From assembly GCF_051020955.1 (NCBI RefSeq), contig NC_135014.1:29629742-29693741 (forward strand): a DNA stretch of 64,000 nt, in the 5' to 3' direction. The first letter of the stretch is position 1. Every line of letters begins with the position of its first letter. The stretch is from Megalopta genalis (taxonomy: Eukaryota; Arthropoda; Insecta; Hymenoptera; Halictidae). The notes under the pieces are model-generated. The model was not told the origin of the DNA. It made no database searches and saw nothing but the letters and a program-made list of their open reading frames with translations. The position numbers were made by a program, and so were the translations under genes. Shown here piece after piece: positions 10,674 through 22,351 of the stretch.

Positions 10674-13041
10674 TTACACGATCTTGCCAGCCGACACTTT
10701 GTACGAGCCCTTTCCAGTGGAGTCGAGGTTGGCCGCGCTGCTGCTGTAGACACCCTTGGCGCCGGTCACGGAGCCGCTCTTGTTCGCGCCCTCGTCGATC
10801 TCGCCCATTCGAGAGAACAAACTGGAATTCGAAAAAAGATAATATTAGTCATTTTGCACGGTGGATAAGACAAGCTAGATAAGTTAAAGCGAAACTTACT
10901 CCACTCCGTGGCCGTAGCCACCGTAGTCACCGCCAGAACCGCCGAAACCTCCGGGTCCTCCGAAGCCTCCAGCGTTCGCGTTCGCGCTGGCGCTAGCGGC
11001 CGCGTGAGAGTTACCTCCTGCGAATGCATTCGCGTTTGCGCTCGCTTGCGCGTTTGCGGAAGAGCTGGCTTGCGCATTGGCAGTGGCGGAAGATCCACCG
11101 AATCCGCCAAGACCACCTCCACCGTGGCCTCCTCTGCCGCCGCCATAACCACCGGCTCCACCACCTCCAGCGCCACCATAACCACCGGCTCCACCACCTC
11201 CAGAGCCACCATAACCACCGGCTCCACCACCGGCTCCTCCACTTCCGGCGCCACCATAACCACCGGCACCACCGCCGGCTCCACTTCCGGCGCCTCCATA
11301 ACCACCGGCTCCACCGCCTGCGCCTCCATAACCGCCAGCTCCGCCTCCTGCGCCTCCGTAACCACCGGCACCACCGGCTCCACGGCCACCTCCAAGGCCT
11401 CCACCGCCTCCGAGACCACCGCCGCCTCCATGACCGCCGCCAAGGCCGCCTCCGTTACCACCGCCAAGACCGCCACCGCCTCCGTTACCACTGCCAAGAC
11501 CGCCACCGCCTCCGTTACCACCGCCAAGACCACCGCCGTGTCCTCCAGCTCCACCCGCACCTCCTCCGTATCCACCAGCTCCGCCACCAGCGCCACCGTA
11601 ACCGCCGGCACCGCCACCGGCTCCGCTTCCGGCGCCACCATAACCGCCGGCACCGCCACCGGCTCCACCGTAACCGCCAGTCTTGGTTACGCCACCGGAA
11701 CCTAACACAGAAACGAATAATCATTAGTTGTTGTAGAGCCGTAAAAATGAAATCGAAGTTCCTGTTGTACTTACCTCCGGATCCTCCTCCAAGACCGCCG
11801 CCACCTCCGGATCCGCCTCCAAGACCACCGCCGCCACCGTGTCCTCCGGCGCCACCGCCACCGTGTCCTCCGGCACCACCGTATCCTCCGGAGCCACCTC
11901 CGGGAGCGGAGCCGCCTCCGTATCCTCCGGCACCGGAACCACCGTATCCTCCGGCACCTCCTCCGGCACCACCTCCGGCACTACCACCGGCACCACCACC
12001 GGCTCCGGAACCGCCGTATCCTCCTGAGCCACCTCCAGGAGCGGAGCCTCCTCCGTATCCTCCGGCACCACCACCGGATCCTCCATAGCCACCGGGTCCA
12101 CCACCGGCTCCACCACCGGCTCCACCGCCGTGGCCTCCGGCACCGCCGGCTCCACCGCCGTGACCTCCGGCACCACCGGCTCCGCCTCCGAGTCCGCCAC
12201 CACCTCCAAGTCCGCCACCGCCACCGCTTCCAAGGCCACCTCCGCCTCCGTGGCCTCCGCCACCGCCGGGGCCTCCGCCGCCGCAACTGCCGCCACCGCA
12301 ACCACCACCTGGTCCATGGCCTCCGGCACCTCCAGCTCCTCCTCCGAGGCCGCCGCCACCTCCTAAGCCACCGCCAAGGCCTCCGCCACTTCCTAAGCCA
12401 CCACCCTTTCCGCCACCGAATCCTCCGCCGCTGCCATAACCGCCGCCTCCGCCGCCTCCTCCGCCTCCTCCACCGCCGCCGCCGAATCCTCCACCGTAAC
12501 CTCCTCCAAATCCGCCGCCTAGTCCGCCGAGGCCTGACCACGGGGATCGCTTAGCTCTTTTCTCAGCATCTGTAAGCAAAGGATTCGATGAAACTTCTTG
12601 CTTCGGCGAATAATTATTAGGGGGACCGGAAAGTAATGTCGTTTCCGCGCATATTTATCTGTTTGAATTTAATGTAAACAAACGACATAACTTTCCGGTG
12701 CCCCTAATATTTAGCGACGTCGCGAATTCGAGTAGATCGCGGACGGAAAAGGTTTCTCCGTCAGATCTTCGAGACTTGTGCGATTCAGAAACACTGAAGA
12801 CTAGTTTCGAAGACGGACGAATTTCGGAGACTGCTCTACCAAGCAGCTTTCGCGATTTATCCAATGGAGTTATTTTTACTTAATCCGTGGAAAATAAACG
12901 CGTCTTCGCATTTTAGCACAGCGTGCGAAGCGACGATTCGAAGACCGGCGATAGAAGCGTAGAAGAGAAATATGTACCTTGCGCGTGGACGCAGACGAGG
13001 GCCACCGCGGCAATCAGCCCGATCTTCCGGTACCGCCACAT
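10674..13041 (-). CDS. Secreted glycine-rich structural protein (4 exons)
   Basis: The coding exons are 12978-13041, 11775-12569, 10900-11701 and 10674-10821 on the minus strand: 1,809 nt and 602 residues, all with GT/AG sites and matching phases (1, 1, 2). The first exon encodes the signal peptide MWRYRKIGLIAAVALVCVHA. Next comes a short charged stretch with two dibasic sites (DAEKRAKRSPWSG), then about 450 residues of GGAGG, GGYGG and GGLGG repeats. An Ala/Ser/Asn/Gln segment follows at about 490-528. The ordinary, non-repetitive C-terminus starts DLFSRMGEIDEGANKSG and ends KGSYKVSAGKIV. The donor of exon 3 overlaps an apparent TAA; splicing at GA|GTAAGT removes it. It is probably a cuticle or other extracellular matrix protein. 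I do not recognise a named family. Confidence 0.85.
12617..12707. mobile_element. Small mariner-type MITE in intron 1 of the glycine-rich gene
   Basis: Terminal inverted repeats TTAGGGGGACCGGAAAGTAA and, on the other strand, TTAGGGGCACCGGAAAGTTA bound a 91-bp element. The arms continue through TGTCGTTT and AAACGACA. This matches the look of mariner terminal repeats. No coding capacity. Confidence 0.75.
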
Positions 13042-13094
13042 GGTCGCGAAGAGATCGATTTTCTTCTATTCCGTCGTTACGCGAATCGCTCATC

Positions 13095-13100
13095 TTTATA
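13095..13100 (-). promoter_or_regulatory. TATA box of the glycine-rich gene
   Basis: TTTATA on the plus strand reads TATAAA in gene sense, 54 bases before the ATG at 13041. Transcription should start near 13070, giving a 5' UTR of about 30 bases. Confidence 0.6.
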
Positions 13101-13611
13101 TCGTCCCTCCCACTCTGATTAGACCGCGGATCTTCCTGAAACCGTCGCGACGCTTCCTCGAACGCAGATCTAAGCGCGAAACGCGGCAACGGGGGCAAAA
13201 AAACGTCCGCTGGCCAAGGCTAAGGTAAACCGGCGATGATCGCACCACCAAGCACGGCTCGCGAATCCGACATCCTGGCTGGTTATCGACAGGAATCGGC
13301 GGCCGTTCGCGGCTCTTCCACGAAATCGATCGCCCGCGGCGATATCGGACGGCCAACGCGTCGTTGAACTTGGTGATCCACGTCGATCGACATCGCTTCT
13401 TCTTTCTTTTTTTTTACGCCCGATAGAATCCGACAGCCTGCGTTCATGACCTTTTCTACCAATTCGTAGCGAGGTTCGATATGCAGCGTTCGAGGACGCG
13501 GAGCGAAACGCGACAATGTACACAGATGTAACCTCGAGCGCTTCGAGTTCTCTGATTCCAAGAAGACGCAGTTTTTAACGAGGAAGCTTATAATCTATCG
13601 TGCCGATAAAA

Positions 13612-13784
13612 GTACGGTAAATTCTCGCGGATTGGCCCTCGACTTTTAAATCGAAATGGAGAATTTGGAGAAAGAAAACGCGAGCCTCGCGGCTCGTTTT
13701 TGTAATCGCCGATTGCCGACTATGAAAGCGAGCCGCGAGGCTTTTATATACAATCTGAGCGTCGATTAGAGAGAATTTACAGTG
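13612..13784. mobile_element. Palindromic MITE family A, copy 2
   Basis: Begins TACGGTAAATTCTC and ends GAGAATTTACAGTG in inverted orientation. The core hairpin pairs GAGCCTCGCGGCTCGTTTTT with GCGAGCCGCGAGGCTTTTAT. Shorter than the other copies. Confidence 0.75.
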
Positions 13785-14235
13785 TTTCTTTTTTTAATCA
13801 TTTTAATGAATCCACGGTAATACGATAATACCGATAATAAGGAGAGATAATGCAGAGACAATCGGAGAGAAATTATCGTAACCGGCTTTTTAGCTTTTTT
13901 TGTTTAAAGTTGCTGGAACTATAGGATTTGAATTGAGATTTAAAATTGCGCAAATACACAGGAAACCGTTGGATAAATTTCTCGATCGAAGCGTACAATA
14001 CGATCGAGACAGAGAAAGATCTGAATACATTCGATCTTGTCGTTGAAACGAAGTAACATGTCGCTTTTAGTGCTCGCAAATTTGAATGCCAGCCGTCGAC
14101 GACGAGTTTACTCGTCGCGGGCAAATTTTCCGACAAATTTTGTTGCGAAACGTGTTCACAAACTTCGCACATTTTCCATTAATTATTAATGGAATGGGCT
14201 GGCTTGAGAGGAACGGCGCGCGGCGCGATCCTTAA

Positions 14236-14689
14236 CGCTAGATTCACGGGTCCCGTCAAAATGGCGGGTCACTGATTTCCTAATTCACGATTATTCGTCT
14301 CGTAACGATACATTTGCGAGTTATTTATTCAATCGACACGTTACTCACGGCAAATGTTACAAATAACGCTCGCTAAAAATCAGAATGAACGTCTTATTGT
14401 TACTTTTTACAAACTATTGGGTCGTTCGGTAACTTGCTTCGTTTTACAACAAGAATTTCGTTTTGTAAGGGTGTTAAAAAAGTACATAATTCAGTATTAT
14501 CGATCATAAAATAAGACGTCTATGAGCGTAAGAGTTCGAAGTTACCGGAAAAATGTCAAACAGTTTCATTTTCGCTCTGGACATTAAAAAATCGTCTTTC
14601 ATCTCTCGCGAAAGAACGAAGCAACTTTCCGAACGATCCAATAACATAAAAAAAAACAGCCGTTTTTCTCGTGGCCCGTAAATCTAGCG
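14236..14689. mobile_element. Inverted-repeat element, possibly an old TTAA-type MITE
   Basis: CGCTAGATTCACGGG at 14236-14250 is the inverted partner of CCCGTAAATCTAGCG at 14675-14689. TTAA precedes the left end; the right flank is degraded (TTGGAA). The interior is AT-rich and non-coding. A piggyBac-type origin is only suggested by the TTAA. Confidence 0.5.
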
Positions 14690-16394
14690 TTGGAATGCAT
14701 ACGCGATCGAACGGCACAACAAAGAGATTAACGAAGTAATTTGTTGCGGCACCATTTTTCATGAAATCGACACTTGGTGATCCGCCGTAGTTGGCGCCTG
14801 TCTCGTGAACCCGTAGTCCTTGAAGCGGCGGCCCGGCCCGGCGACTTTCCCGCGCATCCTTGCGCTTTTCCGCGATCCCATAATATGTTCACAGAAACGG
14901 TAAGCGATTTCTTATCGGCCGATACGATATACGGGGCTTTCCGTTGGACAGCCGCGAATTCGACAGATAATCGGTTGAGAAAACAGCACGGCCCGACGAC
15001 TGCGTCATCGGGAATCGCGGCGATAGCCGTTTCCCAGCGGTGATTTCGTTTTGGAAGATCGATAAGGGGCCGGGGAAACTACGTACGCCGCCGCCGCGGA
15101 TACAAAAACTGCGATCGCATTCCGCGTAGCCGGTCGAGAAAAATCGGCGATAACCCCCGGCTCGATGGATCGGTCGCGCCGACATTGACCCGGATCGTCG
15201 GGCACAACATGTTCGAATTTGTACGCAAACGTGTACGCAAACGATGGATCGCGATTATACAATCGCGCGCGCGGCCGCGGATCGCGTCCGCGATCCGACG
15301 GGAGAATTTCGCGCGATTCCATCGTTCGCCTGCATCGCATATAATAACACAATTAGTTTTGTCCGATTCGCTCGTCACAAGGATAAAAGAGGAGGCTCTC
15401 GATTGAATACCAGTCTGACCGGATTCGCATATAGTAATTAATACGACGGGAATCGCGGCGGCGATCGATCGCCGCGATATCGGGGAAACGGTTGCCGGAC
15501 TTGTGTGTCTATCGGCCGCGATCTCTTTGCGGGTATTTCCAGCGGCTTTTTCACGCGTCGCCGATAGAAACCGGCTGGAAATAAACGGTGAAATCGGAAG
15601 AAAAAAGAAAAAAAAACAAAAATGAACGCGATCGATCGGGGCCGCGTGCGAATTGCGCGTGCACACACTGTCCGCCGCCGCCGCTCGTTAAGCTCGTTAG
15701 CGGGAATTGATCGGGCACGAAAAAGTCTCGCCGCGTGGATCCGAGTCGCGCGATTCGGTCCGACGAGAACCAGCGAGCCCCAAGGTTTCGTCACCTTTGT
15801 TAAACGGCGTTGCGCGTTCGACGAAATCTCTGCGCGCCGCGGGTTGCAGGCTGCACTGCCTCCAGGCAACTCCTACGTTTCTCTGGGGACGGGGGTTGTT
15901 TAACCGAAAGTTTTGTGGTCGCACGATCGGCAAAAGTTTCTCTCGGTTGGGGCGTTGAAAGGTTGGCGGTACATATTTTTTTTAGAATTTCGTACGTAAA
16001 GTAACCTTGGGAAACGACGATCGTGGGACGCGCGCGTTTTATGGACGCGATAGAATGGAAAATTTTTTTCTTAATTAGCGAGGGTTGCTGGTACTCTGTC
16101 GCGAAATGTCAGCTGCGAGTGTCAATATGTACGTTTATTGCGGAATACATTAATGTTACATAACGGTTTACATTTCGAGTCCGAGTTATGAAACTCGCTT
16201 GGATCGGCGAAAACGGTACCGTTCTGTCTTTTTGTTTTTCCTCGCTTCTTCTTCTTTCTTTCTTTCTTTTTTTCCCTTCTTTTTGTTGAATAAACGTACG
16301 AGAACTGAAAAATGGTCGCGATCCGACGTTTTCGATCTTGTCAGTACAGTTCTTCTCTTACTCGAGTATAAAACTAATATTTTCTTCTCTTATC

Positions 16395-16460
16395 TTTTTT
16401 TTTATATATATATATAATGTGTGTGTGTGTGTGTGTGTGTATACATATATATATATATAT
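16395..16460. repeat. (TA)n and (GT)n microsatellites
   Basis: TATATATATATAA, then about ten GT units, then ATATATATAT. Simple repeat only. Confidence 0.9.
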
Positions 16461-17540
16461 AAATTAAATCCTATGCTATTAACAAAACAATCGGAGCAAC
16501 TGAAAAACAGATAACGGTGAACCTGTTAACCGGGGAGAACGCGTCGGTCGTTTATCTCCCATTGTAACCTCCGGTGACGTTCCGTTTTCTCGGTACGTCA
16601 CCTACGTAAAAATGCTTACCGTTACTTTGTAATATCTATATCAGTCTAGATTGTAGTCGCCCGTTTAACAGGTTACATTATCGATTGGTTCGCGTATCCT
16701 TAGTCCAATCACGAACAAAAAACGATCACTGGAAGAATACTTATCGACTAACGGGGAAACAACAACTCCGCGCGCGCGCGCGTGCGCGCGTCTTCGTCAA
16801 CAACCGATTGGTAAATCCGCTAACAAGAAGAGTACTATGCTAACCAAAATTATTGTCTTTTTCACAAGACATGGGTCATCGATAAGGAAATCTAATTGGA
16901 AAATTGGTCCAAGGTTCGAGCGCGTCGCGACGCCGTGACACGACGAATTAATTATGGCTGCGGCCGTCGTGCCCCGAGCGCGCTCGTTGTTATCGCGCGT
17001 GTCCGGCGAGTGCACAGCGACTCGGAAAGAAAACGGGCGATACGCTTAACTCTAAATCATTCTATTTACACGCCGACTATCACCGTTATTATCGCGTGTC
17101 AGCGGTGTCGCGGCACAAGGAAACCGCGATCTATGTTCTCTTTCGACGCTGAAATTACCGGACCTGGTCCACGATCTTTCGTACAACGATCAAACGACAT
17201 TGTAAAGATGCCAAATATCATCTGTAGAAACCACGAGGAATCCGAATAAATGCAGTTTCGCTACTTTCGCAAAGGCAAGTCATGGCATTTTCAGCGTCCG
17301 CGCCGGAATTTCATGGGAAATGTAAATGCTTCCTTCTACAGTCTTCGTACACACGGTTCTCGTCCGTTTGATTGTCGGTTACAATTTTGATCTAGATCAA
17401 TCACTGCCCAGTCCACGCGTAAGGCCGCACAATTTCGCTATCCTGATTTACACTCCTAAATCTCTTTCGTCTAATATACTGTGTCGTACAATGTGGAACA
17501 CGCTTAATAATCCTCCTTCCCGTTGGAACCGACGAATCTC

Positions 17541-20500
17541 CTATTGCGTTGCGCTGCGGATCACCTCCATCCACCTGAAATTTCATTGACTGAATGCAAA
17601 CTGTAACAATACATCTCTGTATAATGCGAAGCGAAAACTTCGAGGCCCACCTGTTGAAAGTATAGTCGCTCTCCGCGCGGAAGAAGTAGACGTGGTTCTT
17701 GAACTGCAGTTTGAATACAAAGTCCTTGTTGATCCCGTCCTTTTCAGAAGGCGTGGTCACGGTGTAGCCTAACAGCGGCAGGCTGGCTAACGGGAAGTCG
17801 TCCTGGTGGGATTTGTAGAAGAACAGGCAGAAGTCCGTGAACACGACCCAGAGCTTTTGCCAACCGTTACTATTCTTGAATTTCCTCAAGAGAAATCCGC
17901 TAAGTTGGTTCTGAAACGTGAACGCTGTAAAATCCCGGCTCTCTTTCCAAGGTCATAGAAACAACTCACTTGAAACGCTCGCAGCTGATCGCTGTAGCTG
18001 ATGCTGGTATTCCTGTGCCAGCATACGTGCACGGTCATGTTGTTCCTCTGAGACTCCTTGACTGCTCCGCAGCTCCCTCTGTTCCCTTCGGACCCTATCC
18101 CATCACCCATCTCGTCAGCCGAGCCTAAAACTTCGTTGAATCGTCCTGCGAATAATATATCATTGCCGGTAGAAGATAATCCGCAGGACAGACTACTTAC
18201 TGGAGGATTGCAGGTTCAAGTAGGGCATCTTTGGGTCTCCGTCAGCCTGCGCGATCGCCATGTTTAGGTCCTCTAACCATCGTTTCTTCTCCTCCTCGCT
18301 AATGGCCGAGACCGTCAGAGACCTGCAACCAGTTGAACGGTAGCTAGGCGGTTCGCAGCCAATTGCTCCCAGTTACCCAAAGACGTTCCAGCAACTCGGG
18401 AGCAATTGACCTTTTAATAGGTGCTCCTTTTCACGCCTCGTTAAGACCAATGATTGTATTAACGGCCCACTCACTGATTCCCTGGTGCGTCGATCACGAA
18501 CGCGAAGTCCGCGCCGGTTTTCTTGTCGCTCTCACGGATCTGCATACCCTTCAGAGGCAACTGGCCGTGTACACGGAAGCATTGGGCACGTTGTTGAGTG
18601 CGGAATGCGTACAGTAACACATCCGAAAACTGGAACGTGGTTGAGGGGAACGATTACAGACACTTAACCTTCCGAACTCCCCGCTACCATTTCTCAGAGT
18701 ATTACCAGGAAGAACATTCTCTGCTGGAAGCCCTTGCGACTGTACTTCTGCAAACAGCCCTGCCTGATGAATCTGCGACCCTCCTGGACCAGGTGGTCGA
18801 ATCCACCGATGTCCCTCTGCATCTCGTGCAGCTGAACCAAGTTTTCCTGCGAGAACACAAGACGATTAAGAAGCTGGAAAGGCGGGTGGGATCTCGGTGC
18901 TTCCTTACAGCCTGATTGATGATGCTCAGACCCTCCAACAGCGTCTCGCCCAGCCTGTCCCTTGCCGCCAGGCAGTCCTCGAAGTCCGTGTGGTCTTTCG
19001 GATAATGGTCCAGCAGTCCTTAAAGATCAAAAGCATCTGTGTGAACCGAAACGTTTGCGCGCGTTAACGGAACGTACCATCTATAATACAGTTGTAGTGC
19101 AACAATCGTTGCAACGGCTTCAACAGGAACGAAGTCAACGGCAGATAGCAGTGCTTCTGCTCCTCGAAGTCGCGGCAGAGTTGGTCGAAGCGTCGGGAGG
19201 TTCTCGAGCAGTATTCCATCTTCTCGAGGACCTGTATCAGGTTCTCCAGGTATTGATCGTAGAGCGGCAGCACGTTCAGCAACGTGTTGTAGAGGAAATC
19301 GCCGATATTGTGGCGCGCGTTGCTCTCCCATCGCGCCAGCCTCGCCTCCATCTCTTGGAGGCAAGGTCCGTGGACGTCCGCTAACAGCTCGATCAGCGAA
19401 ACCACCGACTCACCCTCCAGCTCAGCCTCCCGAGACACCTCCTCGCGGAACCACTGCCAACAAAATGCCAAGCAAATCAGAACCATTATCGCAATCCCGC
19501 CGTCGCCGGGTAATCGACGCTCGGCTGATGGATCTTCTTCGGTCAGAAATTGTCGAGCCCGTACACAGCCAACTTACCACGTTTATCACGTCCAGGTCCT
19601 TCTTGTAAGTTCGCTCGGTCATCAGCAGCTCCTTCGCTATGTAGTACGCCTTGTCGGTGGGCCATCTCTATCCAAACACAATTAACGTACTGTTAACAAC
19701 AAAATTTACAATTTATTGATTTCAGTGCTAAAAGCTCGGGATCGTTGAGACTATGATTATATCATCTATCATCTAGCTTATCGCTAGACCGCAGATTTTA
19801 TGGATTTAGATAGTAGATTAAATACAAAACAAAGCGAAAACGTGTAAAACAATTTTAAATACAGTAATGTCTCCCTAACTGACGCTCAGATTTTGCACAA
19901 AAATGGACAATTTGGGAAGAGCAGATACGATTATTCGAGCCTTGCGGCTCGTTTTTATAGTTGTTGACAATTCGTAACTATAAAAATGAACCGCAAGGAT
20001 CGAATAATCGTATTTTCTCCACCTAAATTGTCCATTTTTGTAGACAATCTCAGCGTCAATTAGAGAGACATTACTGTAAACTGTTCTACATTGTTAGCTC
20101 TGTTACAATTATATTCCACTTACTAAAATTATTAATATACTATATATTAATATAAATAATATATATATATATTAAATATTAATATAAATAATATATATAT
20201 ATATTAAATATTAATAATATATTTATATATATATATTAAATATTAATGATATATTAATATATTATAATTAATAATAACTATATTTAGCTCCTGCCCGTCG
20301 CTATTAATACGGGAAAATCTTTCTTTCACACGAGCAAGAAACGAAGAGCCGACCTTGGTCTTCCGAATCTCGATGTCCTCGACCTCCCCGTTCCTGACGA
20401 CCTGCTTCACAGGGCTGAGGTCCGGCGTGTCGACGATGCTCGTTTTCTCGCTGGCGTACACCGAATTGTTGTTCTCCGGTTTCTTCGGCGTCCCGGGTTT

Positions 20501-22302
20501 ATTATCTGTAAACGGACAAGAGTCAGGGATGGAATTTCTGCGAACGTGGCGCTGAACCACAAACAGCGAAAAGACCACGGCTCGAAGAAAACGAGTACGA
20601 GAATACGATTGAAGAAAATAGAAGAAGAATAAAACAGCGTGATCGTGACAGAAAGAGTGAGCGAAAACGTGAACGCTCTCTCGAGAATATATCAGGAGGC
20701 AGAAGTGAGAGAGGAGTTATTTGCATGCAGAAACGGTGCACCGGCTAGCCGACGACGCCTTTCGACGTCCACGCGCGAGCGATCACAAGTTTCTTGTACA
20801 ACGTTACCTTCCGGGATAACGAACAAGTTTGCTACTGATGCGCGTGCAAGTGTCCCGAAACTTTCGCACGTTCTCTACCTGTCAACGAAACGGATGAGAG
20901 CCGCGGGAGAACTCAGGGGTACGTATCGTGCTCTGTGGAATTCGATTTGTTGCACCGCGGTTTCGGCGAAGAGAAAACACTTCTCCGAAAGGAGCCGACC
21001 TTTACGGTACGATTCGTAAAGAATTCCAGAAATATCCGCGTGCTGCGAAACACATAATCGCGGGAAACCGGGCGGCGGACATGCTGTGTCGAGCAAGCGA
21101 CTCCTACGACGTGCAACTACGAACATGCCAATCAAAACACGCGTGCAGACGCGTGAAACGTTCGATTTTCTGGTGCAGAATTTTCTGTGGAAATGATCGA
21201 GCGTGCGGTGTGTCCGAAAAGTCGCGGTGCAAGTCTGGTAGCCGTTCATATACAGGGTCTCCAAAAAATGTCTCGGAAACCGAAAATGAGAAGTTCCTTG
21301 GATCATTCGAAGTAACTTTTTCCTTAGCGAAAATGCAACCCGTGGCTTCGTTTACGAATTATTAACGAAAGAACAATGAACAATGAGCCGATGACCAAAT
21401 AGCCGTTCATATACAGGGTCTCCCAAAAATGTCTTGGAAACCGGAAATGAGAAGTTCCTTGGATCATTCGAAGTAACTTTTTCCTTAGCGAAAATGCAAT
21501 CCGTGGCTTCGTTTACGAATTATTAACGAAAGAACAATGACCAATGAGAGGCGAGCGCGCCTAGTGCTTGGCGGCCGAGCCAACGAGCGCGCGCGAAGCC
21601 TATTGGCTCCGCTCATTGGCTCGGCCGCCTTGCGCCAGCATATCTCACCTCTCATTGGTCACTCTTTTTCGTTAATAACTCGTAAACGAAGCCGTGGATT
21701 GCATTTTCGCCAAGGAGAAAGTTACTTCAAATTACCTCGGGAACCTACCATTCTCGGATTGCGAGACATTTTTGGGACACCCTGTATAACAACGTGAGCG
21801 ACGAGAGCGAATTGGGTCAGCATAGAAATGATTAATTATATTGCACGACTTGCATCACGATTCTTCGACACGCTCCGCGAATCAAGGTTGTGCAATCATC
21901 GCTGCGGGCTACCAACAATGTCGACGACTACAAAGGAGAAAATCTGGTGCTACCGAGCAGCAGTCGTACAACAACGAAATCGACGCAATCGGAACAGAAA
22001 ACGACAGCAGAAAAATAACCAGACGAGAACAATGATAACAGTAAGAGAGCAAGAATAGCGATAATAATAAATATAGTAACGAACGCATCACTGACAGTAA
22101 AGATTAGGCACTGTTGGGGATTACTCACACATGGTTATTTGTCATCCGGCCGACCAACGAATCCGGGAGTGCGATAAAAAGATACGGTAATAAAGATCGG
22201 GAAGAGGAGGACTCGCGGGGACCGGAAGAACGCGTGTCGAACGCTGAACGAAACCGAATGTCGAGAAAAATTAGGCAAAGGGGCTTGGAAACAGAGAGGG
22301 GG

Positions 22303-22351
<49 letters not shown>

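Larger units (their letters stand above)
13102..17540. other. Intergenic DNA between the glycine-rich gene and the 3' end of FARP
   Basis: I see no gene. The interval holds a family A MITE (13612-13784), an inverted-repeat element (14236-14689), simple repeats near 16395-16460, and the probable 3' UTR of the FARP gene. AATAAA in FARP sense occurs at 16134-16139, a possible end of that transcript. Confidence 0.6.
17541..20505 (-). other. Cdep: Exon cluster encoding the DH and two PH domains of FARP
   Basis: Ten short exons separated by introns of 53 to 686 bases encode residues 421-958. They begin with a linker exon (20354-20505) containing NKPGTPKKPENNNSVYASEK, then DH, PH1 and PH2. The final 34-base exon ends WMEVIRSATQ then TAG, close to the end of vertebrate FARP proteins. 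This cluster is separated from the FERM cluster by a 27.9 kb intron. A transcript ending upstream would therefore lack all GEF and lipid-binding PH function. Confidence 0.9.
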
